30,280 bases of DNA from Nemertoderma westbladi (lineage: Eukaryota; Xenacoelomorpha; Nemertodermatida; Nemertodermatidae): positions 1 to 30,280 of the forward strand of contig JAUCBJ010001295.1 of NCBI GenBank assembly GCA_032718475.1, in the 5' to 3' direction. Position numbers and translations under genes: made by a program. Below are positions 7,677-18,412 of this stretch, in pieces. How positions within the stretch are numbered: position 1 is the stretch's first letter; each line of letters opens with the position of its first letter. The notes under the pieces were generated by a model that did not search any database, was not told the DNA's origin, and saw nothing but the letters and a program-made list of their open reading frames with translations.

Positions 7677-9750
7677 GTGGTTAATAAATGCTGCGTTTAT
7701 GGATGTCTATCTGGGTATGTCACTAAAGCGAGTATTGGAGCTAAAACAATTAATGTTGGTGGTTCGACACCTGCACCATCTGCCTCAATGTTTAAATTTC
7801 CACCAACTACTTCAGATAATTATGATAAGTGGTTGCGATTTGTTAGCAACAGGGCTGGAACAAGTACTGGATTAGACTGTACTCAAGCTTGGACACCAAC
7901 CACTTTTCAAAGATTCACACTCAAAGATATATATATTACATTTTGAAACGAAATATATACCAATAAATACGCTGCGCCCAAGTCTACACAAAGGTGCATT
8001 TCCGACAATTTTCCCACAATATGTTCCAATGTCAGCCACGAATATAAAGATCATCCCCTCTAGAAAACCACCAGCAAAACGAATGCACCAACCATGGAAT
8101 CCATTAGGAAGAAAACGAAGCTAGCAACATTACATGATGTTGAGGACTATCTTACATCCACAAAAGATATGTCACAGTATGAAGTAAAGACAGTTATTCC
8201 AGATGAAAAACTTCTTATATTTAAACTCAATAGCAATGATAATCCGATGATCAGTGAAAGTTTAATGGTGGACGCAAATCTACATGTGAAATTGTCTGTT
8301 AATGGATACGCCCACCCATTGTCAAGTTGGTTAAGGTAAGCAATAACATTATTCAATATTATTATAACTATAGTATAGATTGAGACGCTCGTATATAAGT
8401 AATTTCCCATATAGTAGTAGTAGGTAAATGAATAAAATCAAAATATTATTTGTTTGAATATTTTACAGGGCTACGAAAGGTTGCAAATTATCCTCTACAA
8501 CTATGATTCCTAATTTACTCAATTATTGTAAGTCATCTGGACAGGCGCATTCATCATCAATCGTCCAGAGCTGATGTATCTTCAAGGTTACATACCTAAT
8601 GGCAGACCTAAATTTTCGGCAGACGAATTGCGCTTTGCTCTCCTGTTGAGATACACATCATTCAATGCATATAAGGTTTGCTAGATGAGCACAAAGCATT
8701 AATTTGTTTTGGTTTATAGACAGTATAATTTGTAAAGACATCGAACTAAAAATACAGGTATTTTTAATATAACTTTACTTTGTTAATTTTGCTCCAATAA
8801 ACTTTAATTTACCACAATACACTTTGTCTTACGCCAATAAATATTATTATATGTTGTGTTACAGATGATATCCAAAGAAATATGCCTTCCTGGTAATTGA
8901 ATACTAGGTCACTAGCCAACTGGGTGGAAGATGACAAGGCATGCATAATGCTTTCATCGCAGATAAGGTGATCATTTGTTACTACAAACCGTGCTCTTGG
9001 TGACATCTGTGTGGATCTTCTTGATACCCTAAAATATAAGTACAACAGCGAGACTTCAAGCCGATCCTCTTGAACTGCGATTATCGAAATATAGGCAAAT
9101 GTGTGGCGGAACATTTCTTATCAGCCACAAGGAAGCTGTTCTAAACTTCTAAAGCTGTGATCTCTATTGAAGGAAGGGCTGGATTGCTATCCATTCCAAG
9201 TTGATTATACTGATAATTTTGACGAACTTTTGGAATTTGGTGACGAGCTAAACATTGAAGGTGAACTTGACGCAGAAACAAAATAGGTCATAGTTTGTAT
9301 TGGCGGTTGCATAACGAATGAGCTTCTTAAAAATAATGGTTACACAATTAAAAACTGCGGCAGCTGTCTGGTGATTCTTCAAGAAAATAAAGTTGATGAT
9401 TCTCGGTATTTCTCATTGTTAAATCTTGGTGGACTTAAAATGCCCACTACTGACTTAGTTGGATTAGTTTGTGAATGTTTTAAAGTTCTTCATGTCTCAG
9501 AGTCACTTTTAGATCGAACGATTTAGAACGATTTGAACACTTCAGAGCTGCATCACATGCTGTTTTAGAACAATTATGTGGAAATTGCACATTTGTTATA
9601 AGTTGCAGAGAACATTCAGAGAATGTAAAACGACGTATTTTTCGAACAGTTGTAAATATATTTGCTAACAATAAATCCAAAAATGAGTTCCAACTGGTTC
9701 GAAAAGACTCTGTTAAAGAATTTCAACTCCATCAGCGAGAAAAAAAGTAA
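7677..9750 (+). pseudogene. P-element superfamily (THAP9-like) transposase, degenerate
   Basis: DNA transposon transposase in decay. The start (ATG 7677) gives a THAP zinc-finger domain: MVNKCCVYGC (Cys pair), FKFPP, then DKWLRFVSNRAG. After a frameshift near 7946, GAFPTIFPQ (about 7991-8017) is the AVPTIF-type end of the domain. The Cys-x2-His pair is not clearly intact. 8094-8335 is open, and GTAAG at 8335-8339 with TTTTACAG ending at 8468 suggests an intron. A shifted frame reads PELMYLQGYIPNGRPKF and ADELRFALLLRYTSFNAYK (to about 8680). Then roughly 300 residues expected in this family, holding most of the RNase H-like catalytic core, are missing. Homology resumes at about 8880 with NTRSLANWVEDDKA, TNRALGDICVDLLD, LSKYRQMCGGTFLISHKEA (about 9085-9140), GGLKMPTTDLVGLVCECF and a C-terminal segment ending HQREKK, stop 9748-9750. 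Multiple stops make it non-functional. Confidence 0.85.
8335..8468 (+). other. Likely intron within the THAP transposase relic
   Basis: The open frame ending PLSSWLR is followed by GTAAGC (donor) and the segment ends in TATTTTACAG before coding-like sequence resumes. It is AT-rich and 134 bp, a plausible invertebrate intron. The downstream exon is itself frameshifted, so phase cannot be checked. Confidence 0.45.
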
Positions 9751-10490
9751 CATTCTGGTTGATGTTAAATCTGTAACATAGTGTGTTCTTGTAAGCAAAC
9801 GAATTAGGACCTGTGTAGTGTGTATTTCATAGTATGTATGCGCAGTGGGTGTTCAAGAGCACCGAATGCAGACTGGACAGACTGATGAGGTTCTGATTAA
9901 GGACATGGGGGGCGGTTGGCGACTCGCCCTCGCGTCAGCAGTGGCAATGGTGGAATTGGTCTATTGATGAATCCAACTGCACATGCAGCATTGGACAATA
10001 TAGACCAAATCTCTAACCGCATCATCCGTTGCCACTTCTCATGTTCTGGAAGACTGGCTAAGAAGTTTCCTAAGGTGGTTCTGATTGTGTGCTACTCTCC
10101 AACTAGTGTTGCCCCTGTAGAGGAGGTGGAAAATTTCTACCACAATCTACAAGCAGCTACAGATGGAGTGGATCCGCATGCATTCTTAACATGATAACAA
10201 CTTCTTTAATGTTTAATGCAAGTCTGCATCAATCACCTACATCGCCCTGGGTCTATAGCAATAGTGTTAACCGAAATTCTGTCCATCTTCAGGATTTTAT
10301 CTCTGGAAATGGATTGTTTTCGGCTGGAACCCAGTTCAAGAAGCGATCTGGAAAGCTATGGACATATAGTGGACCCAGTGCTCACAAGTCCTAGATAGAC
10401 CATATTCTGTTTCGTAGGAAATACAGGAGCTCTATACAAGACTGCAATGCATTTACACTTCGACCCTTCTCCAGTGATCACCGCCTTATT

Positions 10491-11657
10491 GTGGCCAAGG
10501 TAAGACTTAGTCTGCGTGCTAGCAGAACAACGAAATCTGCCTTGCTGCGACATGACTGGTCCTCTCTGTTGCAACAGCCAAGTGTGAGATCCAACTTCAC
10601 ACTACAGCTGAGCAACAGGTATGAGGCTCTTGCCTCTGAGGCGGCAGATCACTGTGAGGGCTATACTGCCTTTACAGAAGTAGTTAAGTTAGCAGCTGCA
10701 GAAACAGTTCCTGTATACCCTCGAAACAGGAAAAGGGCCCCCTGGACTGACAACAAAATTCAGAAGTGCCGAAATGACCTTCATAAGGCGCAGAAAGAGT
10801 CCCGACTCAAACAGACTACAGCGGCCAGGAATGCAGTTAAGGCTGCATCTAGGTCCCTGAACAGGCAGTACTCTGTTAATCTACAGGAGCTAATAAACCA
10901 ACAGGTTGATGCCATCAATGATGCTGACGACAGCAGGCAATCATCCCAGGCATGGAAATCGATCAACTTGCTTACTGGGTGGAAAAGCCAACCAACCACC
11001 AAGGTTAAGGCTGAATCACCAGCCGATCGCCTCAATGGTTTGAAAGCCCACTTTGAAATGCTCCTCAATAATGACAAGGTATTGCCTGATAACTTTATAG
11101 AAGTAAAAGTGTCTGAGTCTGTACTCCCAGATATTCCCATTGGCGATTTCTCCTTTGCAGAAGTGAAGGCTGCTGCAAAGAGCATTAAGACCAATCGTGC
11201 CAGTGGAGTAGATGGTGTTCCCCCTGAGGTCTTTAAAATACCTGAGTGTTTAAAGCTCATCTATCCCATCATAGTAGACATGTACCGAACAACAAGAGTC
11301 CCACAAGAAATGAAAACAAATAAGTTGGTGCCAGTTCCCAAGAAGGGCAACCTAACACTATATGGTTCTTTTCGGAGAATCTCATTGATCTCGATTGCTG
11401 CAAAGCTATACAATAGGATTCTATTAAATCGCATCAGGGATCCCATTGAGAGACTGCTCCGTGGAAATCAGAATGGGTTCCGTAAAGGTCGTGGGACCAT
11501 GGAGCCCATTTTGGCACTTAGAAGGATAATTGAAGAATTATCAAAAAAGAAAGACAGGCATCTGGCTGTTATCTTTGTTGACTTCTTCAAGGCCTTTGAT
11601 TCAGTCTCTCGTTCACTTATGTTCAGCATACTTTCATTATATGGGAATCCTGATTAA
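10491..11657 (+). CDS. Longest open frame of LINE family A: linker plus reverse transcriptase N-terminal half
   Basis: 388 residues, uninterrupted. It starts by chance at a Met just after the endonuclease SDHR motif, so the first ATG is not the real protein start. Residues 1-200 are the linker, rich in Lys/Ala/Ser (RKRAPWTDNKIQKC is typical of the post-endonuclease linker in LINE proteins). From about residue 225, KSIKTNRASGVDGVPPEVF is RT motif 0/1, and the frame continues through the fingers region (KKGNLTLYGSF) to motif A (DFFKAFDSV, near 375). It stops at TAA 11655-11657, before the FADD motif, so it cannot encode an active enzyme alone. Confidence 0.7.
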   Translation: MAKVRLSLRASRTTKSALLRHDWSSLLQQPSVRSNFTLQLSNRYEALASEAADHCEGYTAFTEVVKLAAAETVPVYPRNRKRAPWTDNKIQKCRNDLHKAQKESRLKQTTAARNAVKAASRSLNRQYSVNLQELINQQVDAINDADDSRQSSQAWKSINLLTGWKSQPTTKVKAESPADRLNGLKAHFEMLLNNDKVLPDNFIEVKVSESVLPDIPIGDFSFAEVKAAAKSIKTNRASGVDGVPPEVFKIPECLKLIYPIIVDMYRTTRVPQEMKTNKLVPVPKKGNLTLYGSFRRISLISIAAKLYNRILLNRIRDPIERLLRGNQNGFRKGRGTMEPILALRRIIEELSKKKDRHLAVIFVDFFKAFDSVSRSLMFSILSLYGNPD

Positions 11658-11702
11658 ATTATTGCAGCAATAAGATCAGTATACGATGGTTCGACAACAT
11701 TT

Positions 11703-11954
11703 GTGTCTACTGTTGACGGTGACACAGAACCATTTGAAGTGTTATGGGGCGTCCTCCAAGGAGACACACTTGCACCATTCTTGTTCATTATTGTGGTTGA
11801 CTATGTTCTACGCATGTCCTTAGATCATCATAATGATGATGGGGTGATGATAACTCCACATACTGGCTCCAGAAGTCGAGGAAATCCTGCCAAGTACCTA
11901 ACTGATCTAGACTTTGCTGATGACTTAGGAGTACTCTCAGAATCATTAGAGTGA
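11703..11954 (+). pseudogene. Reverse transcriptase palm fragment of LINE copy 2 (FADD motif)
   Basis: Open 83-codon piece continuing the same protein after the stop at 11657: GVLQGDTLAPFLFIIVVDYV (motif B region) and DLDFADDLGVLSESLE (motif C, two catalytic Asp). It ends at a TGA (11952-11954) where the sister copy at 1098 has a Gly codon, a single-base nonsense change. The following 90 bases resume in frame (SSVGLFINSRKT). Confidence 0.75.
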
Positions 11955-12589
11955 GCCCAACGGCTCCTCAGCTCATTAGAACATGCTGCTTCTAGTGTTG
12001 GTCTTTTTATTAACTCCAGAAAGACCAAAATTTTGACAGTTAACTTTGAAAGTCCTTGAAAACCGAGAATTAATCGGAAACTTAAGGTCCGATTATTTAG
12101 AGCAGCAGTAGTTGCAGTACTCCTCTACGGGAGTCCATGCTGGGCTCTAACTGCTGAGGACACCAAATCTCTGGATGGCACATTCACAAGAATGCTACGC
12201 CGGGTTCATTGTGTCAAGTACAATGCACACATCTCCAACCAGACACTATATAACATATGAGGTGTCTCATTGGTTCCCCCAAGCTTGACACTAGAACAAA
12301 ATCGCCTCTGCTTTGCAGGACATTGCTTTTGCCGTGAAGACCAGCCAGTGCATAATCTTGTACTTTGGCAGCCTCATGGAGTGAATAAGCATGGTTGACA
12401 GCCCATGACTTTCTTGAGACGCATCTTAAAGGACACTGGCCTTGAAGATGCGGATGATCTAGCAAATGTCAAAGGGTGATAGGGAGTTGTGGCGGTGCAA
12501 TTTTGTTGACAAGCCGGCACAGCATTCTTAAAAGTGCAGCTGCAATGCAGCATGCCGATCCTAGTAGTAGTAGTAGTATGCAATATTTA

Positions 12590-13040
12590 CTTATTCAATT
12601 GAATTCAGAATCCTAACAAAACCGTAAAACGCAAGAAACAAGGTGACACAATCAATTGATATATTTGATAGTTTTCAAAATTTGATGCTAGCACCGAATT
12701 TTGCACCCACTTACGAAAAATACAAGTTTGGGATGCTTAGTTAGATAATTATTTATTCCATTGAATTAAGAAACCTATAAAACGCAAGAAATATGTTGTC
12801 ACAAGCAATTGAACTATTGAATGGATTTTCAAAATTTCGTGCTGGCACCTAATTTTGCACACAGCACCAAAAAAGACAAGTTTGATGCACCTGCTGCAAC
12901 TCGTATATATTACATCGAAACCAGAACCCCAAAAAACTCCTATTGCGCATAAACAGGTTCAAAGCAATCAATTGCAAAATTGACATATTTCAAAATCTGG
13001 CACCACAATTTGGCTCCCGTCGAAAAAACAAGTTTGTAAT
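12590..13040 (+). repeat. Three diverged units of a ~153-bp tandem repeat
   Basis: Landmark words recur at regular spacing: GCAAGAAA at 12631 and 12784; CAAGTTTG at about 12723, 12877 and 13029; TTCAAAAT followed by a GCACC-AATTTTG block in each unit. Period is 152-154 bp, and unit three is the most diverged. The array begins about 10 bases after the GTA tail of LINE copy 2. No coding potential. Confidence 0.75.
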
Positions 13041-13460
13041 TTCTTAATTGATTTATATGAATTTCATCTTATTGCAAACACAAAAAAAAACGGTGTAAAT
13101 CAAAGATAGAGATGTTACAAATCATGTTTCATGAAATATAATTTTCATGAAACGTCTCAAAAAAAGTACCGAAAGTAGAGATTAACAAATGGTGCTATAA
13201 CTCGAAAACTTCCCAATATTTTTGAAAACCCGTTTTCACTATTAGGAAGACAATAGGAAGACAATTAGGAAAAGCCATAAAATTTCAGATTCGCAACTGC
13301 GTTTGTTTCAGAGTTATAACAAATAAACCACGGGGCGGGGGGGGGGGGGGGGGGTGTCATATTGACCCCTCGGGTTTAATAGGGTTTTAAAGTAGCTCAT
13401 TGAAGGAGATTAGTGAAGACGCCATTGTGATTTCCAGAGCATTCCTTATTTCTTTTGGGC
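13041..13460. other. No gene; one strong hairpin and a G run
   Basis: Contains an 11-bp perfect hairpin (arms 13126-13136 and 13143-13153, 6-base loop, GTTTCATGAAA/TTTCATGAAAC) and an 18-base G run at 13337-13354. Otherwise AT-rich without coding similarity. Confidence 0.6.
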
Positions 13461-13592
13461 GATTACTGTTCGGGGGCTACTGTCTGGGGTGCTTGTCCGC
13501 GGGCCTACTGTCCGGGGGGGCTATTGTCCGGGAGCTAATGTCCAGAGGGCTACTGTCCGGGTGGGCAATTGTCCACGAGGCGGCTACTGTCC
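13461..13592 (+). repeat. GC-rich minisatellite, ~15-17-bp unit GGGCTACTGTCCGGG
   Basis: About eight imperfect units (CTACTGT, CTATTGT, CTAATGT or CAATTGT followed by CCGGG-like bases) at 13461-13592. An 88-codon frame (13400-13666) runs through it and reads repetitive GLLSGGAIV-like residues. I regard this as a by-product of the repeat. Confidence 0.8.
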
Positions 13593-13674
13593 TAGCACTG
13601 ATAAAACGAGTTGTTTTTATGCTTTTTGGCATGGTTCAATGCAGTGACTGTGATCTTCCACAGTAAACCCTTCC

Positions 13675-13866
13675 ACTCTGTTTCCCAAGTTGCCTTGGTT
13701 CCCATTTATCGACTAGTTAAGGATGAAAGCCACGGTTAGGCTAGGCTGCAGCATTTAAAGCACTGTGTCCAAACAGTGCTGCCCCATCTAGGGATCGAAC
13801 CAGGGCTTCCTAATTGCCAAGAATGAATAATAGACCAAGAATGTCACCACTAGACCAAGCTGCTGC
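13675..13866 (-). repeat. tRNA-derived SINE
   Basis: On the minus strand the tRNA-like head starts near 13866. TGGTCTAGTGG (13857-13847) fits the A-box consensus TRGYNNARNGG exactly, and GGTTCGATCCC (13801-13791) fits the B box GGTTCGANNCC. The 45-base gap and extra sequence between the boxes do not fold into a normal tRNA, so this is a SINE head rather than a tRNA gene. The body continues through GGCAGCACTG toward about 13675; the tail is not clear. Confidence 0.65.
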
Positions 13867-15208
13867 GTAAACATTACAATTAATAGTTATGACTATTACA
13901 ATAAGTTACAAATTATAATAGGCTTAGCAACTACATTTCTCATTGCGATCATTATACCTAATAAGCAAGTTATCCCGTATAGTTGTAGTTGAAATCGATC
14001 GTTACATTATAGGTTTTGATAATAGGTCCGTTCTGGTCTTGAATTTCATGTTCATTTTTATCTAGAAATGGGGGATTAGCAATGTCAATTGTGAGTAGAT
14101 TCCGTCGGGTTTGGATAGTTGGAATTCCTCAACGATTCTCGTGTAATCTTATCATCTGGATGTCTACCTCCTCGTCTAGTTCACGCTCACTCAGCTCTCA
14201 ATTAGGGTTCGTACTGTAGGTATAGAATCACGCTCGAGGGTTTGATACAGAAAGCTATACGGATATACCATACTATGCATTGTTCTTTCATACTCCGTTT
14301 GCATAGTTGACACTCCAAATCACTAACTCACTCCATATTACACGGCTCTCAATACTCCAATATTGTATCCAAGATTATTGCTGATCTCATGTAAATATAT
14401 ATTGGTTTTATAATGGTAACACCCATCTCTGTCTCACATTTGCCAATGTATATTACATTGCACAGTACACCCAGTTGGTGGAAATTTGATACCAAATGAC
14501 CCAATTACTTAGTTAAACTAGTGATCAAGGATCCGGATAACCAAATGCACGGCCGGGTTGTTTTATGTTGGAATCAACGACACCCAAGTCCAGATAAACC
14601 AATTGTTATGCATAAGATTAATTTTAGGGGGATTTAACACGCGAGGGAAATGGCCTGTGGGCTTCGCTTGGTTTTGTAGGAGAAACTGGGCCAATACTGA
14701 AGGAATAATCTTACTATTTTTTCCCCTTGTTGAGCCATTGCTGAAATAATGTGGGGTGGGGTTGGTGTGTTATTATCCAGTGATATGTTGCGGCAGATCT
14801 GACTATTTAAATTTCTTATAAAATTATAAATGGCAATTTTTTTTATACTGTATATTATTCGTATACTGTATGTATGTATATATTGAATCAGGTAAAGGGA
14901 TTCTCAAAATTTAGAAATCATGGGAAAATTTAATTACCTAACTGATATGTTCCTTTTATATTTATATAGTTGCTATTGTTTCCATAACGACCGTTTTTCT
15001 TTAACCCAAATAATTTAATTTATAAAGTCAATTGAGGTTAAGGGATTTCTAGATACATAAAAAAACCTACCGCTGGTGATACTACTACCTGTAGTATGAT
15101 GTTTTCCTAATTGTAATATACTGATAAATGTTTAAAAATTATTTTTCTTTAAGTACATATCCATTATCTCAATTCCATTAAAATCATCAACTTCCTCGAT
15201 GTGACAAA
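13867..15208. other. AT-rich intergenic DNA, no feature seen
   Basis: Read on both strands; only short chance frames (for example 14558-14749). There is no RNA gene, no convincing repeat and no splice-flanked open segment that I can support. Confidence 0.5.
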
Positions 15209-15403
15209 ATGATTAGTTCCATAACATTCAAAGTAAAGGTACATAGTAGAAATAATTATGGCCATTATAGTCTCACAAATCAGATAGTAAAGTTATGTAA
15301 CGATCGCCCTCTGGATATAAGAAAACAGCCAAACTTCGGATGTTACAGAGCAAAACTAAAAAACATTTTATTAACACGATACACACGCGATGAAATAACC
15401 TAA
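15209..15403 (+). pseudogene. Possible LINE ORF2 C-terminal tail fragment
   Basis: The 64-residue frame has the layout NYGHYSLTNQIVKL, RPLDIRKQPNF, YRAKLKNILL. This resembles the end of CR1/L2/jockey-type LINE proteins, where a YGxxS block, a WNxLP-like block and FKxxLKxxLL occur in that order. The Trp-Asn pair is not preserved. No upstream reverse transcriptase is visible, as expected for a 5'-truncated copy. Similarity is weak and could be chance. Confidence 0.25.
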
Positions 15404-16011
15404 TTAAAAAATTATCACTTGCCACTTATACTAAACAGTAGCATTGCGCTTTAGTATACAGTTGACTCCATTACAGTATATGGAAACTAAATACATAATA
15501 TGATGATTTATGATATGATTTGAAGCTGCAATAATTTGAAGCTGCGCTGACATTTGTTCTGACCGGAACTTGGTATTTATTTGCATCACCCGTCATTTTG
15601 ATTTTGGTTGAGATGACGTAACGGACGGGACGTGCTGCATATTCGATGGGGGCACTGCTATAGTGCACGGCAAAATTGAGTAGTTAATGAGGCAAAATAA
15701 TCGCAAATACCAACTATATGTTTCAAATAATTAATTAAATTGAATTGAGAACATTAAGGGAAAGGAGTAGGTTACAGGTAAAGAGCCTTAAAATGAATTT
15801 AATTTTAATTTTTAATTTAATTAATTTTTTAAATTAAAGGCGCTGTAGTTTAGACTTGCATAGACTTGGTGGTTCGTAGACTTGATAGAGTTTGCTATGT
15901 AGGGTTTTCTCACGTTTTGAAGTTGTAAATTTTACAAAAATAGTTATTTGTTGCATGGTAAATTAAATATTTTAGAAAATCATTTTCACGAACTTTTAGA
16001 ATAAAATCTAG
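15404..16011. other. AT-rich intergenic DNA, no gene seen
   Basis: Includes a TTTAATTTAATTAA-type low-complexity patch at about 15785-15838. No coding similarity. Confidence 0.5.
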
Positions 16012-16357
16012 CTAACTACTATTGGCATGCTGCATTGCATATATACATTACATATACATTAAGAATGATGTGCCGTCTTGTCTTCTAGTCGTCTTGTCGC
16101 TAAACTCATTATCACCCATGACAATTGCTAGATGATTCACGTCTTCAAGGCCAGTGTCCTTTATTTGTCCTCCATGTTTATTCACTCCATGAGGCCACCA
16201 AAGCACAAGATTATGCACTGGCTGGTCCTCACGGCGAAATCAATGTCCTGCAAAGCGGAGGCGGTTCCGTTCAAGTGTCAAACTAGGGGAGACTAATGAA
16301 ACACCTCCAATATTGTACATACACTGATAGATGTGTCCATTGTACTTGACAAAATGA
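16012..16357 (-). mobile_element. LINE family A, copy 4 (short 3' fragment)
   Basis: Reverse-strand remnant matching the C-terminal and 3' end of the family A LINE. It shares the TTGGCATGCTGCATTGCA 3'-terminal stretch and the block encoding the FAGHCFRR-like region (about 16225-16260). It is interrupted by small indels and is more diverged than copies 1-3, so probably older. 5' truncation is at about 16357, where homology stops at the codons before RVHC. The GTA tail is reduced to CTACTA near 16012. Confidence 0.75.
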
Positions 16358-18197
16358 ATAAAAAAATGAAGAATAAAAAGAGAATAAAAAAATTTATGTA
16401 AAAAATGGAACATATTTTCACTATGTGATATATTTGCAAAGTGCTCAAAATGAATTAATTGAGAAAGGAATTATAATAGGAATTATTTGATAGGCACCCT
16501 GTCTCATGAATTAAAATTAGCTATGGAGTGTACAACAAACAAGGCCATCGTAATATTCTACGATATTAGATTACAATGGTCTGACTGAAAGTATGAGTAG
16601 GCCTTCCACCTAAACTACTATATTTGTAATTGAGTGCCATGTTGAAAGCTTCTCAAAAAAATTAATCCATGTAATTGATGCTAGCAACCAAATTACCACA
16701 TAATGTAGGGCATACTGTAGTTCATAAAGATAAAGTATAACTAGAATAGTTTTTATCACAGAGTTTTAGAAGCCATTGATGACGCCTCTTTTAGATTACT
16801 GGGATGTGTAGATAAAAATTGATAATTAATTTGATTTTTTTTAAGGCTTTAAACGGTTCGGAAAAAATTTAATTAACCATATGTGTTTACGACTCTAAAA
16901 CTTAACTTAAATCATTATATAGATAACCCACTACACCACTTAATCATGTAACTGGCACAGCAATATAAAGTATCTTTATTCCTTCAAACTTAACACACCC
17001 ATTATAAACATGTTTTTTTACTTACCTCCTGTAAATTGTGAATATGATTAATCTAAATTTTGTAAGATGAGAAAATTAATTAGGCTGGTGCGCGAAAAAT
17101 AGTTTGGCTAGAGTATAACAAGGTATAGAGGATTTACAAGGTGACTAGAATTCAGTGACGGGGTGTTTTTTAGGTTCAATTGTGCGATGAGACAAGGAGG
17201 TTTACATTAGCGCATAAAAAAATGTTTATAAATCATGTCTGTTTTTAAGACTGGAACGTATGAGTACGGCCCGTTTCTGGCCCGTTTCCAAGCTGCTTAG
17301 TTTGTGTTGTAGTGTGCGGTTTTCTGCACGTATTTTTGGACGTTTTTTTCTGAGTCTTTTTTTAGCTTTCTTTCAAGCTTTGTTTTGAGCTTTTTTAAAG
17401 CTATTTTTGGTTTAGTTTCGTTTTTTTTGTGCGTTTCCTACTTCTAGTCAATGGAGATTTAATATAATTTTCTAGAGTTAAAGAATTTGACTCTTTTTAA
17501 TATATGTTTTTAAGTGACATGGTTCTGCAATTATTTCAAACACTAATTTGTAGAACATTCATGTCACACCATACTCATTTATATTAATCATACTCTATTC
17601 AAAATTCGACGAGGTTCCATCGCGTCTTTATGCTCTTTACTGGAAACTTTTTAATAGCTTTTTTTTCAGCTTTATATTTTTTATGTTTTAATAATAAAAA
17701 AATTCAAAAATTCTCAGATTCAACTCCAGGTAATTACCCATTAGTGCCTCACTATGAATCCTTCATATAATTAGAAATAGTTGTTGTTGTTGTGAGTGGT
17801 AATATCAAAACCAATATAAGATGATATTAGATGTGTAATAATCGAGGATGTAATATTGGCTATAGAGTGAGATATGGAATGATATAGTAATAAAGGGAAG
17901 GTGCGCGGTATGCCCATTGGGATACATTAAGATTGAGTGGGATACAGACATATAGTATGTAAGGGCCTACTTACTCTAATAAGGGCGCCTTGAGGATTGC
18001 CAAGGGGATTGCCTTGATTTAGTGTAGAGAGAGTAACGTGTTAATGGTAGATTTACCAGATGTTGGTGTTATTGGTATATTTATGATGTCGATATTAGGT
18101 GTAGACTTCATTCTTGAGTTTAGTTCTACATAAACACCCTTATCGGTGCATTTGACTTATTTAAGAGTTATTGGTTAGTAAGTTTCCCTCAACAAAG
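16358..18197. other. 1.8 kb of AT-rich DNA, no gene seen
   Basis: T-rich stretch with repeated AGCTTT/TTTTTT words at about 17335-17430. Otherwise unremarkable. No open frame above chance length and no RNA gene recognised. Confidence 0.5.
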
Positions 18198-18412
18198 TTA
18201 ATATCAGAAACAATATATATTGCAAGTCACAAAACCATTCTTATTCATGACACTTCCTCTGGGGTTCATCCACTCGGCAGGTTTATTCGACAGAAGGTTC
18301 CCTGCCCGAATGCAGACTGAAAGAAAAATTTGGGAGGTTGATATTTAACTAGAGATACACTCAGGAATCTATTAGTACGATTACGAACTCTCACCACCTG
18401 ACGAAACCTACT
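18198..18412 (-). repeat. Dispersed ~220-bp repeat, copy 1
   Basis: Similar along its length to 21718-21952 with several small indels: shared words include ATATCAGAAACAATATA, CTTCCTCTGGGGT, GATATTTAACTAGAGAT and TCTCACCACCTGA. The minus-strand GTTCG-like word near the right end recalls a tRNA B box, so a SINE is possible. No target duplication identified. Confidence 0.7.

Larger units (their letters stand above)
9833..12579 (+). mobile_element. LINE family A, copy 2 (longest: endonuclease to 3' tail)
   Basis: Near full-length non-LTR element, decayed. The apurinic-like endonuclease starts with QEHR (9854-9865, catalytic Glu), then GGIGLLMNPTAHAAL, VVLIVCYSPTS and SDHR (10473-10484), the C-terminal catalytic Asp-His. 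The GDFN position near 10185 is damaged by a frameshift and stop. The frame 10491-11657 covers the linker and N-terminal half of the reverse transcriptase: RASGVDGVPPEVF, QNGFRKGRGTMEPILALRR, and VIFVDFFKAFDSVSRS with the motif A Asp. After a stop, GVLQGDTLAPFLF (about 11747-11785) and FADD (11913-11924) follow. About 170 bp after LTVNFES (12055) are deleted relative to copies 1 and 3. The C-terminal part (12060-12530) has FAGHCF followed by a conserved tail, with several stops. The element ends in a GTA/TAG microsatellite (12562-12579). The domain order resembles RTE-type and related simple one-ORF LINEs; the exact clade is uncertain. Confidence 0.9.

Noticed and set aside
10781-11260. 159-codon minus-strand frame opposite the LINE linker
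   Set aside because: Shadow of the LINE coding frame; the plus strand has clear reverse transcriptase motifs.
12562-12579. GTA/TAG repeat as a possible CRISPR or independent microsatellite
   Set aside because: It is the 3' tail of LINE family A, also found at the 3' end of copy 3 (25183-25205).
13791-13866. tRNA gene
   Set aside because: A and B boxes are good, but the region between does not give anticodon and D-arm stems, and the acceptor ends do not pair; a SINE head fits better.
17019-17042. Three-base micro-exon on the minus strand (TTTACAG, GAG, GTAAGT)
   Set aside because: The splice words are good but so short a segment occurs by chance in AT-rich DNA and has no partner exons.
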